Notes: generated by a model from the sequence alone, not told the origin. 64,000 nt of DNA from Locusta migratoria (GCA_026315105.1 CM048745.1:280565247-280629246); one strand, 5' to 3'. Counted from the stretch's first letter, positions 43,485 through 55,203 are shown. Made by a program: numbers and translations.

Positions 43485-44075
43485 TGGCTACAACAACCGC
43501 CGGATTCCGAAGACACAGAAACAGAAGACCCCAGAGGGGAAGAAACTTGCCTTTTTGCCGTCTTGTGGCTCAATCACTGGAAAGATTAGCCGACGTCTTG
43601 AGAGACACAAGATCGACTCGGTCTTCAGGGCTCCTTCAAAAATACGTCAGTTGAAGAGACCTGTTGAAGATGAAGTAGGCCTGAGAACACCGGGAGTATA
43701 TAAAATACTTTGTGGTTGTGGACAATTTTATATAGGACAAACAGTGCGCACTATTGAACAGCGCTGTGTGGAACACAATGTTATCGTTTACCTTATCCCG
43801 AAAATTCAGCAATACTGTGGAGCATGCACTTGAAAACAGACATCGTATTGCGTTTGAGGAGACATCCATAATTACAAGATCGAACAGTTTCTGGGATAGT
43901 GTAATGAAAGAGGCGATTGAGATCAGAATAGCGGACAATACTCTTAACAGAGACGGCGGCTTGCAGCTGAGCACGGCTTGGAACCCGGCAATCGGAAGGT
44001 TGAAGCGGGCGCGGCAGGCACGCGACCGAAATATTGCCTTTTATGGCCAAGTCGCGGAGCACCAGTGACGTCACA
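43485..44075 (+). pseudogene. Penelope-like element GIY-YIG endonuclease region
   Basis: The frame from about 43490 gives KLAFLPSCGSITGKISRRLE and VFRAPSKIRQLK, the linker of Penelope-like RTs, then the GIY-YIG nuclease: GVYKILCGCGQFYIGQTVRTIEQR. A frameshift at about 43790-43830 leads to RKFSNTVEHALENRHRIAFE, SFWDSVMKEAIEI (catalytic Glu region), NTLNRDGGLQLS and WNPAI, ending about 44068. The RT core is absent (5'-truncated at about 43485, where it meets the inverted gypsy). The family copies itself by RT with a GIY-YIG endonuclease. Confidence 0.88.
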
Positions 44076-44129
44076 GCCAGTAGTGCAGCTGTATAAGGAC
44101 GACAGCAGCAATCACTCGACAGTCAACCA

Positions 44130-44171
44130 CTTGACAATGGCCGAGGAGATCTCGGCCGAAACGTCGGGGTC
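44130..44171 (+). ncRNA. Hammerhead-like motif downstream of Penelope ORF
   Basis: TTGACAATGGCCGAG, loop GAGAT, CTCGGCC, then GAAACGTCGG: a strong 7-bp stem II followed by GAAA. Penelope-like elements carry hammerhead ribozymes in their terminal repeats, and this lies about 60 bp after the endonuclease stop. The CUGAnGA box is imperfect, so activity is uncertain. Confidence 0.5.
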
Positions 44172-44175
44172 AGTA

Positions 44176-45704
44176 AACCACATGACGCGGCTGGAAACCC
44201 GAGAAAATTTTATCTACATATTTTTTTTATTTTTTATTTTTCACAAATGAACATTTTAATTAAATGAGTAATGTGTTGAACTGAAATATAATCACAAAAT
44301 AAACTTCATGTCATCTGCTGTAGCTGACACGTATCCTGGCTAAACGAATAGCATAAAGGTTGATTTGAAATAACAGGCTGTCAGTCAAATCCACTGGCAA
44401 TAAAAGTAGAAAAAAACTGCACATGAATATTGTGATATTACTGGGCTGTGGCCACTTCATATTTCTGGCCGCTGGCCGTTTCTTTCCTAAACATCGTACG
44501 TGTCTTAAATGCGGAAGAAAGACAGATGTGCAGCATATGTTGAAATGTGGGGTGAGGAGCAGTAGCATATGGCACAGTAAGTGCTGGTTCCCGTGGGAAA
44601 GCCCGCCTATGTTACTGGTGCTCTCCTCGCATTGGCTGCTGCATTTCACGTCACGTGATTTCTTTTGAAATTACTTTTGTTTATTATAAACTAAATATTA
44701 ATTATTCAGAGCTGAGAATTTATTATAAATATCTCTCAAGGACAGGCTAGATTTGGACAGTTTAAAAAGTTTAAGTTGCCTTCTCTTATTGTAACAAGAG
44801 AAGAGCCATTTTGCAGAAGGCGCGCGACGGCCCTGTTTTGGCGCGAAATAGAGCGTCAGGTGCCCTCTCGCAACGCGCCGCAGTTTCAGTCTCGAGCTGA
44901 CCACCATACGCGCCGGACAGCGACGGTCATGAGTAAAGATTTTTGAGTAAATGTGATATCAGTCGAGGTCTCAACATGAACTATGGGCAGCATAGGCCGT
45001 ATCATATTAACAATAGTTGCTAAATTTTTTATTATTTATTTAATAAATGGCATCCCTGACAATTAAAAATCTCGCGAGTCGCTTATTATGCTTCCATCAT
45101 AAAGAACTTTAGCCTCACTTGTATGCTGTAGAAGAACCAACGACCTGTGTGCTGTCTTCTGCGCTGGGGACACAACTATAGAAGACAACAGGTTAGTCAG
45201 AACTCTATGCTGTCCATAAAGTCTTGGACAGCAACTACAGCACCTCGTGCGTACTGTAGGGCGGTACAAACGCACACTGCTACGCAACAGCATCCGCAAG
45301 GATGTGGAGGTTTTTGGAGACTTGTGGGAGGAAGCAGTATTAACTTCTCCGTCCGCAAATAAAACCCTAGGAAGCTTGTAATATCTGTACTACCTGGAAT
45401 ATTTGTTGGGCCTGACGGTCAAGAGAATAATTATGATTGTTGGTCCATTTGCAAATTCAACCAGCCTACTGCTGAGCAGCAGCGAAAATGGTCATCTTCA
45501 GATTCCCAGTCGTACATCGCATCAACAGACTCTGTACACCCATTTACCGGTGTCAGCAATTGTTCCTGAGAGTCGGAACTGAAATCTGGTAGAGAGTCTT
45601 CAAACTGACAGCCACTGCGAGGTCCCTCGTACATCATAACTTCAAGGGCAGTAATAGGATCTCTGCCTGCTCTCCACAACAAGTAATTTAAGTGTTCAAA
45701 ATGT
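44176..45704. other. Unassigned
   Basis: No family recognised. A GC-rich patch lies at about 44820-44930. The open frames at 44423-44668 (+), 45147-45362 (+), 45299-45063 (-) and an acidic one at 45682-45431 (-) are unassigned; the last contains many Asp/Glu/Ser residues but no motif. Confidence 0.35.
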
Positions 45705-45898
45705 TCTGATGTTTGTTAAGCTTAGGGGACTTAACTGCGGGCTCACTAGTCCCTAAACGTACAAGGTACTTATGAATTAACTTATACTAAAGACAACACA
45801 AACATTCAAGACCGAGGGTGGATTCGAACCCCCAACAGGGAACGGCCTCGCACAACGGAGCATAGCGCCCCAATGCGTTCGGCCATTCCGCCGCGGCT
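45705..45898 (-). mobile_element. tRNA-derived SINE
   Basis: Minus-strand copy with head ending CCGCGGC, B-box complement GGATTCGAACC, and tail complement ATGTTTGTTAAGC. Confidence 0.88.
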
Positions 45899-46649
45899 TT
45901 AATTGTTAGAAGTGAATAGTGTGTACCGGTATCAATCACTGTCGCTTTAATTTGCTAACTTCATGTAGTAAACATCAGAGTAATTAAGAAAACGCACGGA
46001 GTTCTGTGAGAGATGTAAATTCTAAATTGTACTCTTAATTGTTCTAAATTCTACTTTTTTATGCCTAGTAATTTACCACATACCAAACATTTTGCTCCTC
46101 CTTCGCTTTCAGTGAACAAGTAATCACGCTCCCAACTAGAGTTGAACTGGAAAATAGAACGCCGCTTTACCGCGCCGCTTTGACTAGCCATTTCAACTGC
46201 ACAGCGTACTGTACCATAACGTAATATCACAGATTATAACGAAAACGAACTAACAGATGGCACTGTTAGCGGTGTCTTCTGGAACAAAACAAAAAATCGC
46301 TCTTATCTTTAGAAGATATTCGCCGGCTCGACTATGCGCGCTGGACGTTTAGAGAAGAGTTTCCAGTATTATGTTTATAAGTTACTTACTTATAAACATA
46401 ATAGCTTTTTTCAGGAAATACCCCTAGCAGTGGAATCTGTTCATTGGAGTTGGATGCTAAAGAGTTTGCACTATTATCTTTATAAGTTATTTTATTACGC
46501 ATTTCTGCAGCTACGTTAGCGTGTCGGCTGCGCATAACGCCATCTAGTGTTTTCAGCAGGAACTACGTGATGGACGCCAGCTGCTCGCGGCTCTGCTCCC
46601 GCTCATGCAGGCGGCTCCGAGAGCGCGGCTCGCTCATTGCCCACCTCTA
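45899..46649. other. Unassigned, contains hairpin
   Basis: No gene recognised. The hairpin at 46367-46403 is listed separately. Confidence 0.35.
46367..46403. repeat. Perfect hairpin, 16-bp arms
   Basis: TATTATGTTTATAAGT and its exact complement ACTTATAAACATAATA separated by TACTT. No T run follows, and it is in a eukaryotic context, so it is not called a terminator. Confidence 0.9.
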
Positions 46650-47695
46650 ATCTACACCTACGTAAATACTCGGCAAGTCACACTGAAGAGCATGAGACAG
46701 GGTTCATCGAACCGCTTATATGATTTTTGCAGTTCCATTGTGTAAACACTCGCGGGAAAAAGGAACGCCTAAATCTCTCCGTTTTCGATCTGATTTCTCT
46801 TATTTTGTTTTGATGATTATGTCTTTCTATGTAGGTGGGTGCTAACAAAATATGTTCGCATTCGGAAGAGAAAGTTGCTGAAAGAAATGTCGTAAATATA
46901 TCTCGTCGCAACGAATAACGCCTTTCTTTTGTTTCCATCCCCACTCGTGCATCATTTCCGTGATACTCTCCCCTCTATACCACAATAGTAGAAAACGAGC
47001 TGCCCTTTTCTGAATTTTCTCTAAATCGTCTGTCAGCCCCACTTGGTTTGGATCCGACAATGACGAGCAATACTGCAAAATAAGACGCACAAGTGTAATG
47101 TAGGCAGTTTCTTTAGTACAACTGTTGACGATTATAAGTGTTCTGCAAACGAAACGTAGTCTTTGGTTTACCTTCCGTACAATATTTTCTATGGGTTCTT
47201 TCCAATTTAAGTTGTTCGTAGCCGTTACTCCTAGGTATTTAGTTGAATGTATGGCCCTGTGCTTTTTACTGATTTACCGTGTAAATGAATTTCAACGGAT
47301 TTCTTTTAGTGGTCATATAGACGACTTCACACTTCTCACTATTATGGGTCAACTGTCATTTATGCACCATGCTGATATGTAAATAATTTTGTAGTTGCTT
47401 TTGATCTTCTGGTGGTTTTAATAACCGAAAAATGACAGCATCATCCGCGAACACTCTAAGAGAGCTATTCAGATTGTCTGTTGCATCATTTATAAAAATC
47501 AAGAAACAGTAGGGGCCCTATAATACTTCCCTGAGGAGTGCCAGATATCACTTCCGTTCTACTCGATTATTACCATCATTTACAAAGTACTGTGTCTTTT
47601 CTGACAGGAAATCACAAATCCAATCGCACAACTGGGGCGTTATTCGATAAGCACGCAATCTGATTAGAAGATGCTTGTGAGGTACAGTGCATAGA
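46650..47695 (-). pseudogene. CR1-like LINE reverse transcriptase fragment
   Basis: From 47695 down: PQLCDWICDFLSEKTQYF, TPQGSIIGPLLF, a region matching FADDAV at about 47440 (complement), then frames 47090-46842 (QYCSSLSDPNQ; IQKRAARFLL) and 46944-46678 (TKERRYSLRRDIF; KIREIRSKTERFRRSFFPR). The 3' end has CTACATCTAATCTACAC on the plus strand, i.e. the GTAGATTAGAT tail. It covers a longer part of RT than the 14170 copy; several frameshifts. Confidence 0.85.
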
Positions 47696-47772
47696 GTTTT
47701 GTTGCTAAATGGCTGCACCGATTAATAACGACAAGGTGTTCACAGAGAGAAATCACGCAGCCAATATATGAT

Positions 47773-47863
47773 GGTAGTTTCGCTGCGGAACCACGTAGGC
47801 TGAGTTATGTTCGGCGCCGCTACTGGTAGTTTCTCTACGGAACCACAAAGGCTGAGAGAGTTA
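47773..47863 (+). repeat. Two direct repeats of about 36 bp
   Basis: GGTAGTTTCGCTGCGGAACC... and GGTAGTTTCTCTACGGAACC..., each ending in AGGCTGAG(AGAG)TTA, directly before the Harbinger left end. Confidence 0.75.
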
Positions 47864-48241
47864 GGGCCCCTTTACACGCTCCGACATGTACGCAGACTTA
47901 TCTGTACAGACCTTGTTCGCGCAGAAACGTCGGAGCGTGTAAATTATTCATCGACGGATGATTTGGTCTGCGCTACTGGTCGGTGACCGGTCTGCGCAAA
48001 GTCTGGCACGGTTTGAAATCACACAGACGGCACTCAGACAAGTCGGAGCGTGTAAACGATATCTCAGACGAATTGCACAGTAAATTGTTGCCTTAGCCAG
48101 CGAACAGTGTAGTATTTTTGTTGTTGTTGTTGTTGTGACAGTGAGGAGACTAACGTAACAATAAGAGTGATGTTTCAGGAGAGAATCACTTTCTCGGATG
48201 TACTCAAGAGAGTTTTTAACGGAATCCATTGATATATATAC

Positions 48242-48276
48242 ATGTGGCGTCTGTTCGGAAAGAACAGACGTCACAT
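48242..48276. repeat. Palindrome related to 4581-4640
   Basis: ATGTGGCGTCTGTTC and GAACAGACGTCACAT arms around GGAAA. Shares GTCTGTTC/GAACAGAC with the other palindrome. Confidence 0.85.
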
Positions 48277-48438
48277 TCAGATCCTGCAGCTGTTATTATT
48301 TAATATTCATAGAATATATGACTTCAACTGGAATCCATTGAGCTTTACAAGTCATTTGCAGCCACACGGAAGATTAAAAGCAGGTACTATTCCGACAGAA
48401 ATTAAAAAAAAAAAAAAAAACGTGTAGCATATCAAGCA

Positions 48439-48774
48439 TTAATAGCAAAACTGAAAGAAGTCGAGCCAAATGCAAATAGAGAAATGGTTGTAAATAAATA
48501 AATAAATGCATAAGGAGTTGTGACTAACCTCTGTTCTCACTTTCAAATATTGCTGCCTTAGAGCACGACATGTTTTTGGAATGACGTAAGTTAGTGATGA
48601 TGATAACACCACAGCAGAAAATTTAAGGTCAGCATAACTCGTACCTGTAGCTACAAACCGCAATTTCACTAAAAGTCTCTCATAAGCACTTACTGACTTT
48701 CTCATCACACTGTCGTGTCTCTTTATGTGTGGTGTGACGTGTTCTAGAAGCTCGAAAGCTGTTTCCTCATCCAT
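48439..48774 (-). pseudogene. PIF/Harbinger transposase N-terminal fragment
   Basis: The minus-strand frame begins MDEETAFELLEHVTPHIKR, then MRKSVSAYERLLVKLRFVATGTSYADLKF and a YVIPKTCRAL block over its first 80 or so residues. This is the N-terminal helical region of Harbinger/HARBI1-type transposases (consensus ...ERLavtLRFLATG.sy..L...). After about residue 82 the frame runs into unrelated sequence. The DDE domain is missing. Confidence 0.8.
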
Positions 48775-49036
48775 TCGTAAATAATCTTTGTGGAATTTTA
48801 GTTATTTTAAAAGATTAATGTGTGAAAGTTATAAACATTTTAATAGCCAGTCCTTGACCCACTTTTTACGTTGTGGCCTCTTTCGTTTCTTATTTTCCAA
48901 TATAATTGGACAGAACAACTCTAGACTGAGCAGAGATGTACCAACGGTCGGAACGTGTAAATGCAACGTTTTAATGCGCAGACGGTCGTTGCAAAACTAA
49001 TCTGCACGGACATATTGTAGTGTGTAAAGGTAAGGC

Positions 49037-49454
49037 GGTCTACTTTTCCAAAGGTCAACGCGGGACATTTCGAGAATGTGAAGCAGCACTAAGATCACGT
49101 GACTCATTTTGGCAGTTATTCTGAAACTAGGGAAGAATTTTTGCCGCGCAGAGTTGGCGTACTCTTTTAAAGTAACATATCTATCATGAGTAACATTTTA
49201 TTATTAACTTTGAATCTTTATTTACAGTTCGTAAATATTTTCTCGTGCTCCTATTTTGAATTTTGAAGTCTGACAATTTTTACATATTCTTTCTCCGTTA
49301 CATTTTCCGATCACATTCCTTGTCTGTACTACTTTTATTTGTTCCAGCTCTTAGAGCATCGTGATCCACACATTTTAATAAGTAGCTCACTGGATCCAAA
49401 AAATTATGTTATGCAATACCGTTCAATTAAATTTGATAAAAACTATTTAAAAAA
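49037..49454. other. No recognisable feature
   Basis: AT-rich; no TE ends or gene motifs seen. Confidence 0.4.
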
Positions 49455-50030
49455 ATCCCAGATCGTGTATCATTTCCGTAACGCTGTTTGCCCTGTATCG
49501 TGATAGTACAAAAGAGCTGCCCTTCTTTGGACTCTTTCGATGTCCTGTGTCAAACCCACCTGATAAGGATCGCACTCTGGGCAGCAATACTCCAAAACAG
49601 GACGGACAAGCGTAGTGTATGCTGTTTCTTTAGTAGTTCTGTTGCATGTTTAAGGATTCTGCTAATAAAACGCAGTCTCTGGTTCGCCTTTTCCTACGTG
49701 TTCTTTCCAGTTTAAGTCTGAAGTAATAGTAATTCCTAGGTATTTTGTGGAGTACACGGCCTTCATTTTGATTGATTTATCTTGTAAACAAAGTTTAACG
49801 GATTTCTTTTCGTTGTCATGTGGACGACTTCACACTTCTCATTATTTAGAGTCAATTGCCAATTTTTACACCATAGTGATATCTTATTGAGATCGTTCTG
49901 CAGTTGGTTTTGATTTTCAGATGATTTTAGTAGACTGTAAATGACGGCGTCATCTGCAAACACCCTAAGAGAGCCACTTAGATTTTCTCCCAAATCGTTT
50001 ATGTAAGTAAGGAACAGCAGAGGACAATTT
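49455..50030 (-). pseudogene. CR1-like LINE reverse transcriptase fragment
   Basis: The frame 49993-49763 gives SGSLRVFADDAVIYSLL (catalytic FADD), QNQLQNDLNKISLWCKNWQLTLNNEKCEVVH and the KSVKL-type end. 49700-49455 continues as the downstream block in other frames (SVRPVLEYCCPECD-like; QGKQRYGNDT). 3'-truncated relative to the 46650 copy. Confidence 0.85.
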
Positions 50031-50100
50031 TAAAATTGCTGGTATGCGGGACGCTTTTGCCATTTTGCGGGTCATTTTCAGTAATTATCCCTACGCCGGA

Positions 50101-50299
50101 CAAATGTTCAAATGTTTGTATAGCTTAGGGGACTTAACTACGGGGTCATCAGCCCCTAAACTTACAAACTACTTATGAACTAGTTAAGACTAAGGACGGC
50201 ACAAATATCCATGCCCGAGGGGGGATTCGGACTCCCGACCGTAGTGGCCGTGCAGACCGTGACTGGAGCGCCTCAGTCCCCTCGGCTACCGCGGCCGGC
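50101..50299 (-). mobile_element. tRNA-derived SINE (family A)
   Basis: Complete minus-strand copy. Flanked by the direct repeat CTACGCCGGACAA overlapping its ends (about 50091-50103, 50299-50311), the target-site duplication. The B-box has one change (GGATTCGGACTCC on plus). Confidence 0.93.
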
Positions 50300-50356
50300 T
50301 ACGCCGGACAACGAGTGCAAATGCGGGACTGTCCCGCACAATCCGGGATGGGTGGC

Positions 50357-52232
50357 GGGGTTGGAACACTTGCGGAGAGTGACACTTGCAGGGAACCCGG
50401 GGCCCTTGGGGCGGCTAATGGCTTTCCTGAGTACAGGCACACCAAGAAGTCTAGCACTACTGTTGTCAGGTTTCCACACTGTCAACATAACACGAAACTC
50501 AGTGAAATTGCACAACCCTTTGCAAGCTGAAGAGCAATATAGTAACTTGTTCTAACTACATATTAATTCGTTGAGTGTTCCTCCTGAAAACAAAACGGTA
50601 TTTTAACAGTGATAATGTTTGGAGAGTTAGTCTCTGCTACTACAAGACGATGACTTTCCACAGTCATACCTCCGAAAAGCATATTATTCAGAACACTAAG
50701 CATATTAAGACACCTGCGCAAACAATAAATATATTAGGCATCCTGCACAGATACGTTGATGTAACTGACCGCTATGTAGTTCACCCCACTATCACGCAAC
50801 TCCCATCTCTTTAAAAATAGCTACTATGCTTTTTAATAGGAGACGTAACCTTAAACCTTCAATTAAAAAAAACGTTTATAATAAGTCAGTGAGTATTTTA
50901 CATACTTGAAGCGTTTATTCGTAGACTCCAAAACGATTTGGCTGTATTCGAATTAGAAATACATCTAAGAAATGTATGAAATACGGAATGTGTAAGGGAA
51001 TGACACACACCGAAAAATGCTAAAGATAAATTCTATTTTCCATCACCGTCATATAGAACCATTTTTACTCCGAACTTGGCATAAACCAACAGGGAGAAAC
51101 AAGTTGCAAGACTTCCAGGAAAAATGAAGCGAAATTGGCAGCCAATAGTTGTTTATAAATTATATTGCTTGTTAACTGTGTAAATATAAATTACGGAATA
51201 CGCGGAACTCCTGTTCAGTACAGTCAAAAAGGTCTAAGGTAATAGGCAGTCGTTTACAATCAGATATCCGTATCACTCTCCTCCTCAAGAAGTCTGTGTG
51301 AAGATTTATATTCAGAACATTCAAGAAAAAGGCTGCTGTGATGTTGAAACTACAAGAAGCAGGTCATTTACTCAGGAAGGGAAAACGACATGGTGCCCGT
51401 AAATTTGAATGGCTGTATCTCTTGTAGTAACATTCATTTTTTGATAAAATGTTAAAATCCAATATACCAGAATTTTGTTTTTCTAAACTCAGTGCCAACT
51501 TTTCATGTCGAAATTTTTGCAGGAAGTAGTCTTGACGTGAGTTCATACTTCTATGCATTAATATTATCAAACATGTAATTTGTGTCACAAATTGCGCGGC
51601 CGGTCCGGTCGGAGGTTCGAGTCCTTCCTCGTACATGGGTATGTTTGTTTGTACTTTGCCTAAGTTATTTTAAGTAAGATTAAGTAGTGTGTAAGTCTAG
51701 CGACCGTTGACCTAAGTAGTTTGGCCGCATAAGACTACACATATATATACGTAATTTATTTATTTCATCACCACATTTAAGTACTAATAATTAAAGCAAC
51801 TTAAATGTAGAAATTTGAAATAAACACTGAAAACAACTGATTGATATTTCTCATAAGATGAATGCACAGAACCGTTGAATTATGTCTTGTGAATGTACCT
51901 AGAAAATCTGCCATATGAAAATTGTAGTGTGAGTCCCAAATTTGTTTTTTTTATAATAACATTAAAAACATATTAAAAATTGAGAACTCGAAAACCAGTG
52001 AAGTTATGGACTTGAAGCGTTTTGTGTTGCTAAATCTTTACATAGCAGACACGATTTTAAAATTTGGTTGCTATCGCCAAAGTAGACGAAAATACGGCAC
52101 ATGTAGCGGCTGGAGGGCGTGGAGTAGGGGTGGTGTATCCCTACTTCTGGAACAGCCTGTTCACTTCTTGCAGCGTCCGGGTCTCCCCGCAAGTGTCTAC
52201 ACATTCCCTTTCCCCGCAAGTGTTACAAACTC
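50357..52232. mobile_element. Mutator-like (MULE) non-autonomous DNA transposon, copy 2 (inverted)
   Basis: Begins GGGGTTGGAACACTTGCGGA and ends (complement) GAGTTTGTAACACTTGCGGG. 9-bp TSD ATGGGTGGC / ATGGATGGC (50348-50356, 52233-52241), one mismatch. Its whole length is the reverse complement of copy 1 (3793-6494) apart from that copy's extra 850 bp. Its own independent TSD shows a separate transposition rather than a segmental duplication. No coding region. Confidence 0.85.
51594..51750 (+). mobile_element. tRNA-derived SINE inside MULE copy 2
   Basis: B-box GGTTCGAGTCC with a body matching 5131-5283 in reverse complement. An ancestral passenger of the MULE. Confidence 0.75.
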
Positions 52233-52266
52233 ATGGATGGCCGCCTTAGTAAAGGAGTCTTTCCGC

Positions 52267-53287
52267 TAGGGGTGGGCAAGAAATCACGTACTCGTGAAAA
52301 ATCACGGTGATTGAAAATTCACTGTTTTCACGGTCGCGGCGATCTGGAATGTGACCGTGACTTCAGTCACGGTCACGGTTTGGTAGCGACGAGCAGGAAT
52401 AGCAGCGAACAGCAGTACTACAAACTACAAAGAGCCATCTGGTGGCCGAAATGAGTGCTAAATACAGCAGCGAATAGCAGGTGTAGCAGCGAATAGCGGA
52501 AAAGCGAAGAGGAGGTGAGGAAAGAGAAGCAGCAAAGGCTAAAAGAGCCATCTGTGGGTCGAAATATGTACTAATATCAATGCAGCAAATAGCGGGTATA
52601 GCAGCAAATCACCGATGAGCGAAGAACGGGTATAGCAGCGAATCACCGATTAGCGAAGAGCGGGTATACCGGCTAAAAGCCGATTATGGACAGCGACCAG
52701 TTCCCATACACTAGTGCGTTTTTCCTAGAAAATCGCCAGGGCCCGGCAGGAAGATGTTAAAAACTGAAAAACACATGTCGTCCATTTCGCCGTTCGTCGT
52801 CTATAAGTGTGTATCTTACTAAGAATATTTACGATTCTTTCATTGTCTTGATGTGGTTAGAAAGTTTATTGTACAGTTATTTTAAACTATACTTACTATT
52901 GACTTATTTGTTGAGATTTACTTTTCTCGGTTCACAACATAACTTTCATAACAACAAAGAGACGATAAATTAGTTACTGGCGGATGAAACATTATAACAA
53001 AAGTATCTAACTCAATTTTTGTCACTTCCATGGTAAATCATACAAGTCGCCGGAATCGCGGCGATTCAATCACGGAAATAGCGAAAAGAGCAGAAATCAC
53101 GAAATAGCGGAAAGAGCTGAAATCACGGAATAGCGGGAGGAGTAGAAATCGCGGAGGGATACATGTCGTGAAAACCTCAAACAGTGATTCTAAACCGTGA
53201 TTAATCACGGTTTAGAATCACGGTGATTTAAAAGTAGCAATCACGGAAATCACTGGTAGCGGAAAATCACGGTTTAGCCCATCTCTA
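52267..53287. mobile_element. Short hAT-type element with palindromic interior
   Basis: Starts TAGGGGTGGGC and ends GCCCATCTCTA (TAGAGATGGGC on the complement). Exact 8-bp TSD CTTTCCGC (52259-52266, 53288-53295). Many copies of ATCACGG and AGCGAATAGC fill the interior. No transposase. Confidence 0.85.
53184..53221. repeat. Perfect 38-bp palindrome
   Basis: GTGATTCTAAACCGTGATT followed immediately by its exact complement, no loop. Lies inside the right end of the 52267-53287 element. Confidence 0.97.
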
Positions 53288-53295
53288 CTTTCCGC

Positions 53296-53770
53296 TCTGC
53301 GCCAGTGTATGCCGGCTGCGGCTGTGGAGTGCCGTGTCGGCGGGTGCGCGCGCACCTCCGGCGCGTGACGTAGCGGTGACGTGTGTGGGCTGGCTGTGCT
53401 GGCCACCTCCTGGCGGCGGCTGGCAGCCTGGCCAGGCGCGATCCTGTGCGCCGCGCTCTGCGTCGCGCCACGCGCTCGCGCCGCTGCGCCGCCTGGCAAC
53501 CGCGCCGCGGCTCTAGCAGCTCAGCTCACTCATTCGCTCGCAGACTGCCGCAGCCGCCACAACAGTCGGCGTCCTGCGCGAGCAAACTAGCGCGGTAGCT
53601 GCACGGCGGCCACCCGATAAACTCGTTAGATTGTCCCAGGTGAACGCGTGCAACGCGCCATCCAGACGCCAACGCGGCAACGCGAATCGGCGAGCGATCC
53701 GACGCGAAGCGGTGCGATGGGGCAGCTCCGGCTAGCCGAAACGCGCGGCGGCTGTTCGCAACCCATAACC
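53296..53770. promoter_or_regulatory. CpG-rich block, possible promoter region
   Basis: Strongly CpG-dense (many CGCG and GCGC) against AT-rich neighbours. No SINE, TIR or coding motif recognised; open frames here are GC-content artefacts on both strands. Could be the 5' end of an unseen host gene or a GC-rich repeat. Not tested. Confidence 0.3.
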
Positions 53771-53855
53771 AAAACGTCAAATGTGTTAACGGCCATAATA
53801 TACTTTGAAAAAGGCACATTGTCAACCGTCAGCTCTTTATTGTATTTACAACTTT

Positions 53856-53890
53856 ACCGGTTTTCGGATATTGTGCATCATCGGAAAAGT
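53856..53890 (-). ncRNA. Hammerhead-like motif, left arm
   Basis: On the minus strand, CCGATGATGCACAATATCCG then AAAACCGG: (C)nGATGA, weak stem, CGAAAACC. Matches the motif in the right arm. Confidence 0.3.
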
Positions 53891-54417
53891 AAAATTAAAC
53901 AGAATACATTGCTGCATTTTCTGTTACCGTATCTATGTCAAATGATAAAAGATACGTCAAGTATCACTAGTACGGCGGAAGTGGCGATAGAAAAAAAATC
54001 TATAAACCTACAAATGTTATGGTTAAAGTTTATTATAGTTACCTGACATTATTATTCAGGTTTAGAAAGCGATTTAAAATTGGTGATGATTCTCCTGTGA
54101 GATTTCTTTATTTGCACAGCTCGCTTATTTATATAATAGCTTGATGACTAGTTTCAACTCATTAAAGAGCCATTTTCGAATCTGTAATATTTAAACAACT
54201 ACTGTGACTTCCTGATATCTACAATAGATGTTACAAAATGCAACTAAATATGCTATACACGAGTAAATGTTGTCAATGTGCAGTAATTGAATATCATTAT
54301 AAATCTAGATTACAAATGTAAAATAACAAATTTGTCACAGTCATACCTTAATTGTCCAGGCATTATAAAATGTTTAAAAGATGCAACCTTGTGGCATGAT
54401 ATAAATTATTTCTACTT

Positions 54418-54510
54418 TCCGGGCGAGTTTTCCAAATTTTTATTTGATGAAAACCTTCCTCTTGCTTTCAACATGAAATGTACAAAAATTTACTGCAATT
54501 GGACAAACTG
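54418..54510 (-). repeat. Inverted copy of a Helitron segment
   Basis: Reverse-complement match to 55398-55495, including TTTCATGTTGAAAGCAAGAG and GGAAAACTCGCCCGG. Confidence 0.85.
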
Positions 54511-54562
54511 TAGAAGTACATATTTATCCATCCACTGTGCCTTGGCGTCACGTTCTATTCTT

Positions 54563-54766
54563 GCATACAGTTCGCTTTTCCACTTCAATAGGCAGCATGT
54601 CATGACGGAAAACGTTGCTGACAGACTGATAGATTCAGTTTTAAACACTTGTGTGTGCTTATCTGCATACAGTTCACTTCCCCACATCACTAGGCAGTGT
54701 GTTATGCCTTCAAATGCCGCTGATAGACTAGTGGCTCCAGTTGTAAACACTTATGTGTCACCTATC
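54563..54766 (+). repeat. Two 102-bp tandem repeats, in frame
   Basis: Units start at TGCATACAGTTC (about 54563 and 54665). Both read in the frame 54287-54790 as AYSSL..., R(Q)..VM, ADRL, V(L/V)NT(C/Y)V blocks of 34 residues. Confidence 0.8.
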
Positions 54767-55203
54767 TGCCACCAGGTGGCAGTAGGATAGGGTTAAGAAT
54801 CGATATGTCTAGTGCTCAGTCGGATATATTTATGGTATGATGCCTCATTTATATCTGCCACAGTTAGTCAAAAACATAAACTATATGCTATTCTGTTATA
54901 ACAGTCATTTTGTATAATTTAAAGTAAATTTACCTAAAATACTTAATCTAATAAATGTACAAAACAATAGTGTAATCATAAACAATTAATTAACACACAT
55001 TATGACAATAGAATTCATAACTGATTTTTTTATTTATTCAATAATTAATAAAATAGCTGGGAGGTTGTGGCGCGTAAGGATATAGCAACAGCCAATCAGA
55101 TCACTCTTAGAGATAGGGGCGGAGTTTTCCCACGGGACCGTACTTGCAGTTCCATCTGGCTACTATCTGGCACAGCCACTTCCTACTGTCCCATGTCTAT
55201 CAC

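Larger units (their letters stand above)
47864..49036 (-). mobile_element. PIF/Harbinger element, internally deleted
   Basis: Left GGGCCCCTTTACACGCTCCG and the complement of the right side, GCCTTACCTTTACACACTAC, share CCTTTACAC plus a diverged GACATGTACGCAGA-like block as TIRs. TTA precedes the left end; the right flank has TAA, so the 3-bp PIF target is likely but not exact. It holds a transposase N-terminal fragment (48774-48439) but no catalytic domain. The palindrome at 48242-48276 is inside. Confidence 0.6.

Noticed and set aside
44423..44668. Small zinc-finger-like ORF (CLKCGRK)
   Set aside because: One CxxC pair only, no second pair at finger spacing; no homology recognised.
46367..46403. 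Rho-independent terminator
   Set aside because: AT-rich hairpin without a T tract, in eukaryotic DNA.
53334..53598. Several overlapping ORFs in the CpG-rich block
   Set aside because: Long frames on both strands are expected at this GC content; Ala/Arg-rich composition and no motif.
54563..54766. CRISPR-like repeat array
   Set aside because: Only two adjacent 102-bp units without spacers, in a eukaryotic transposon context.
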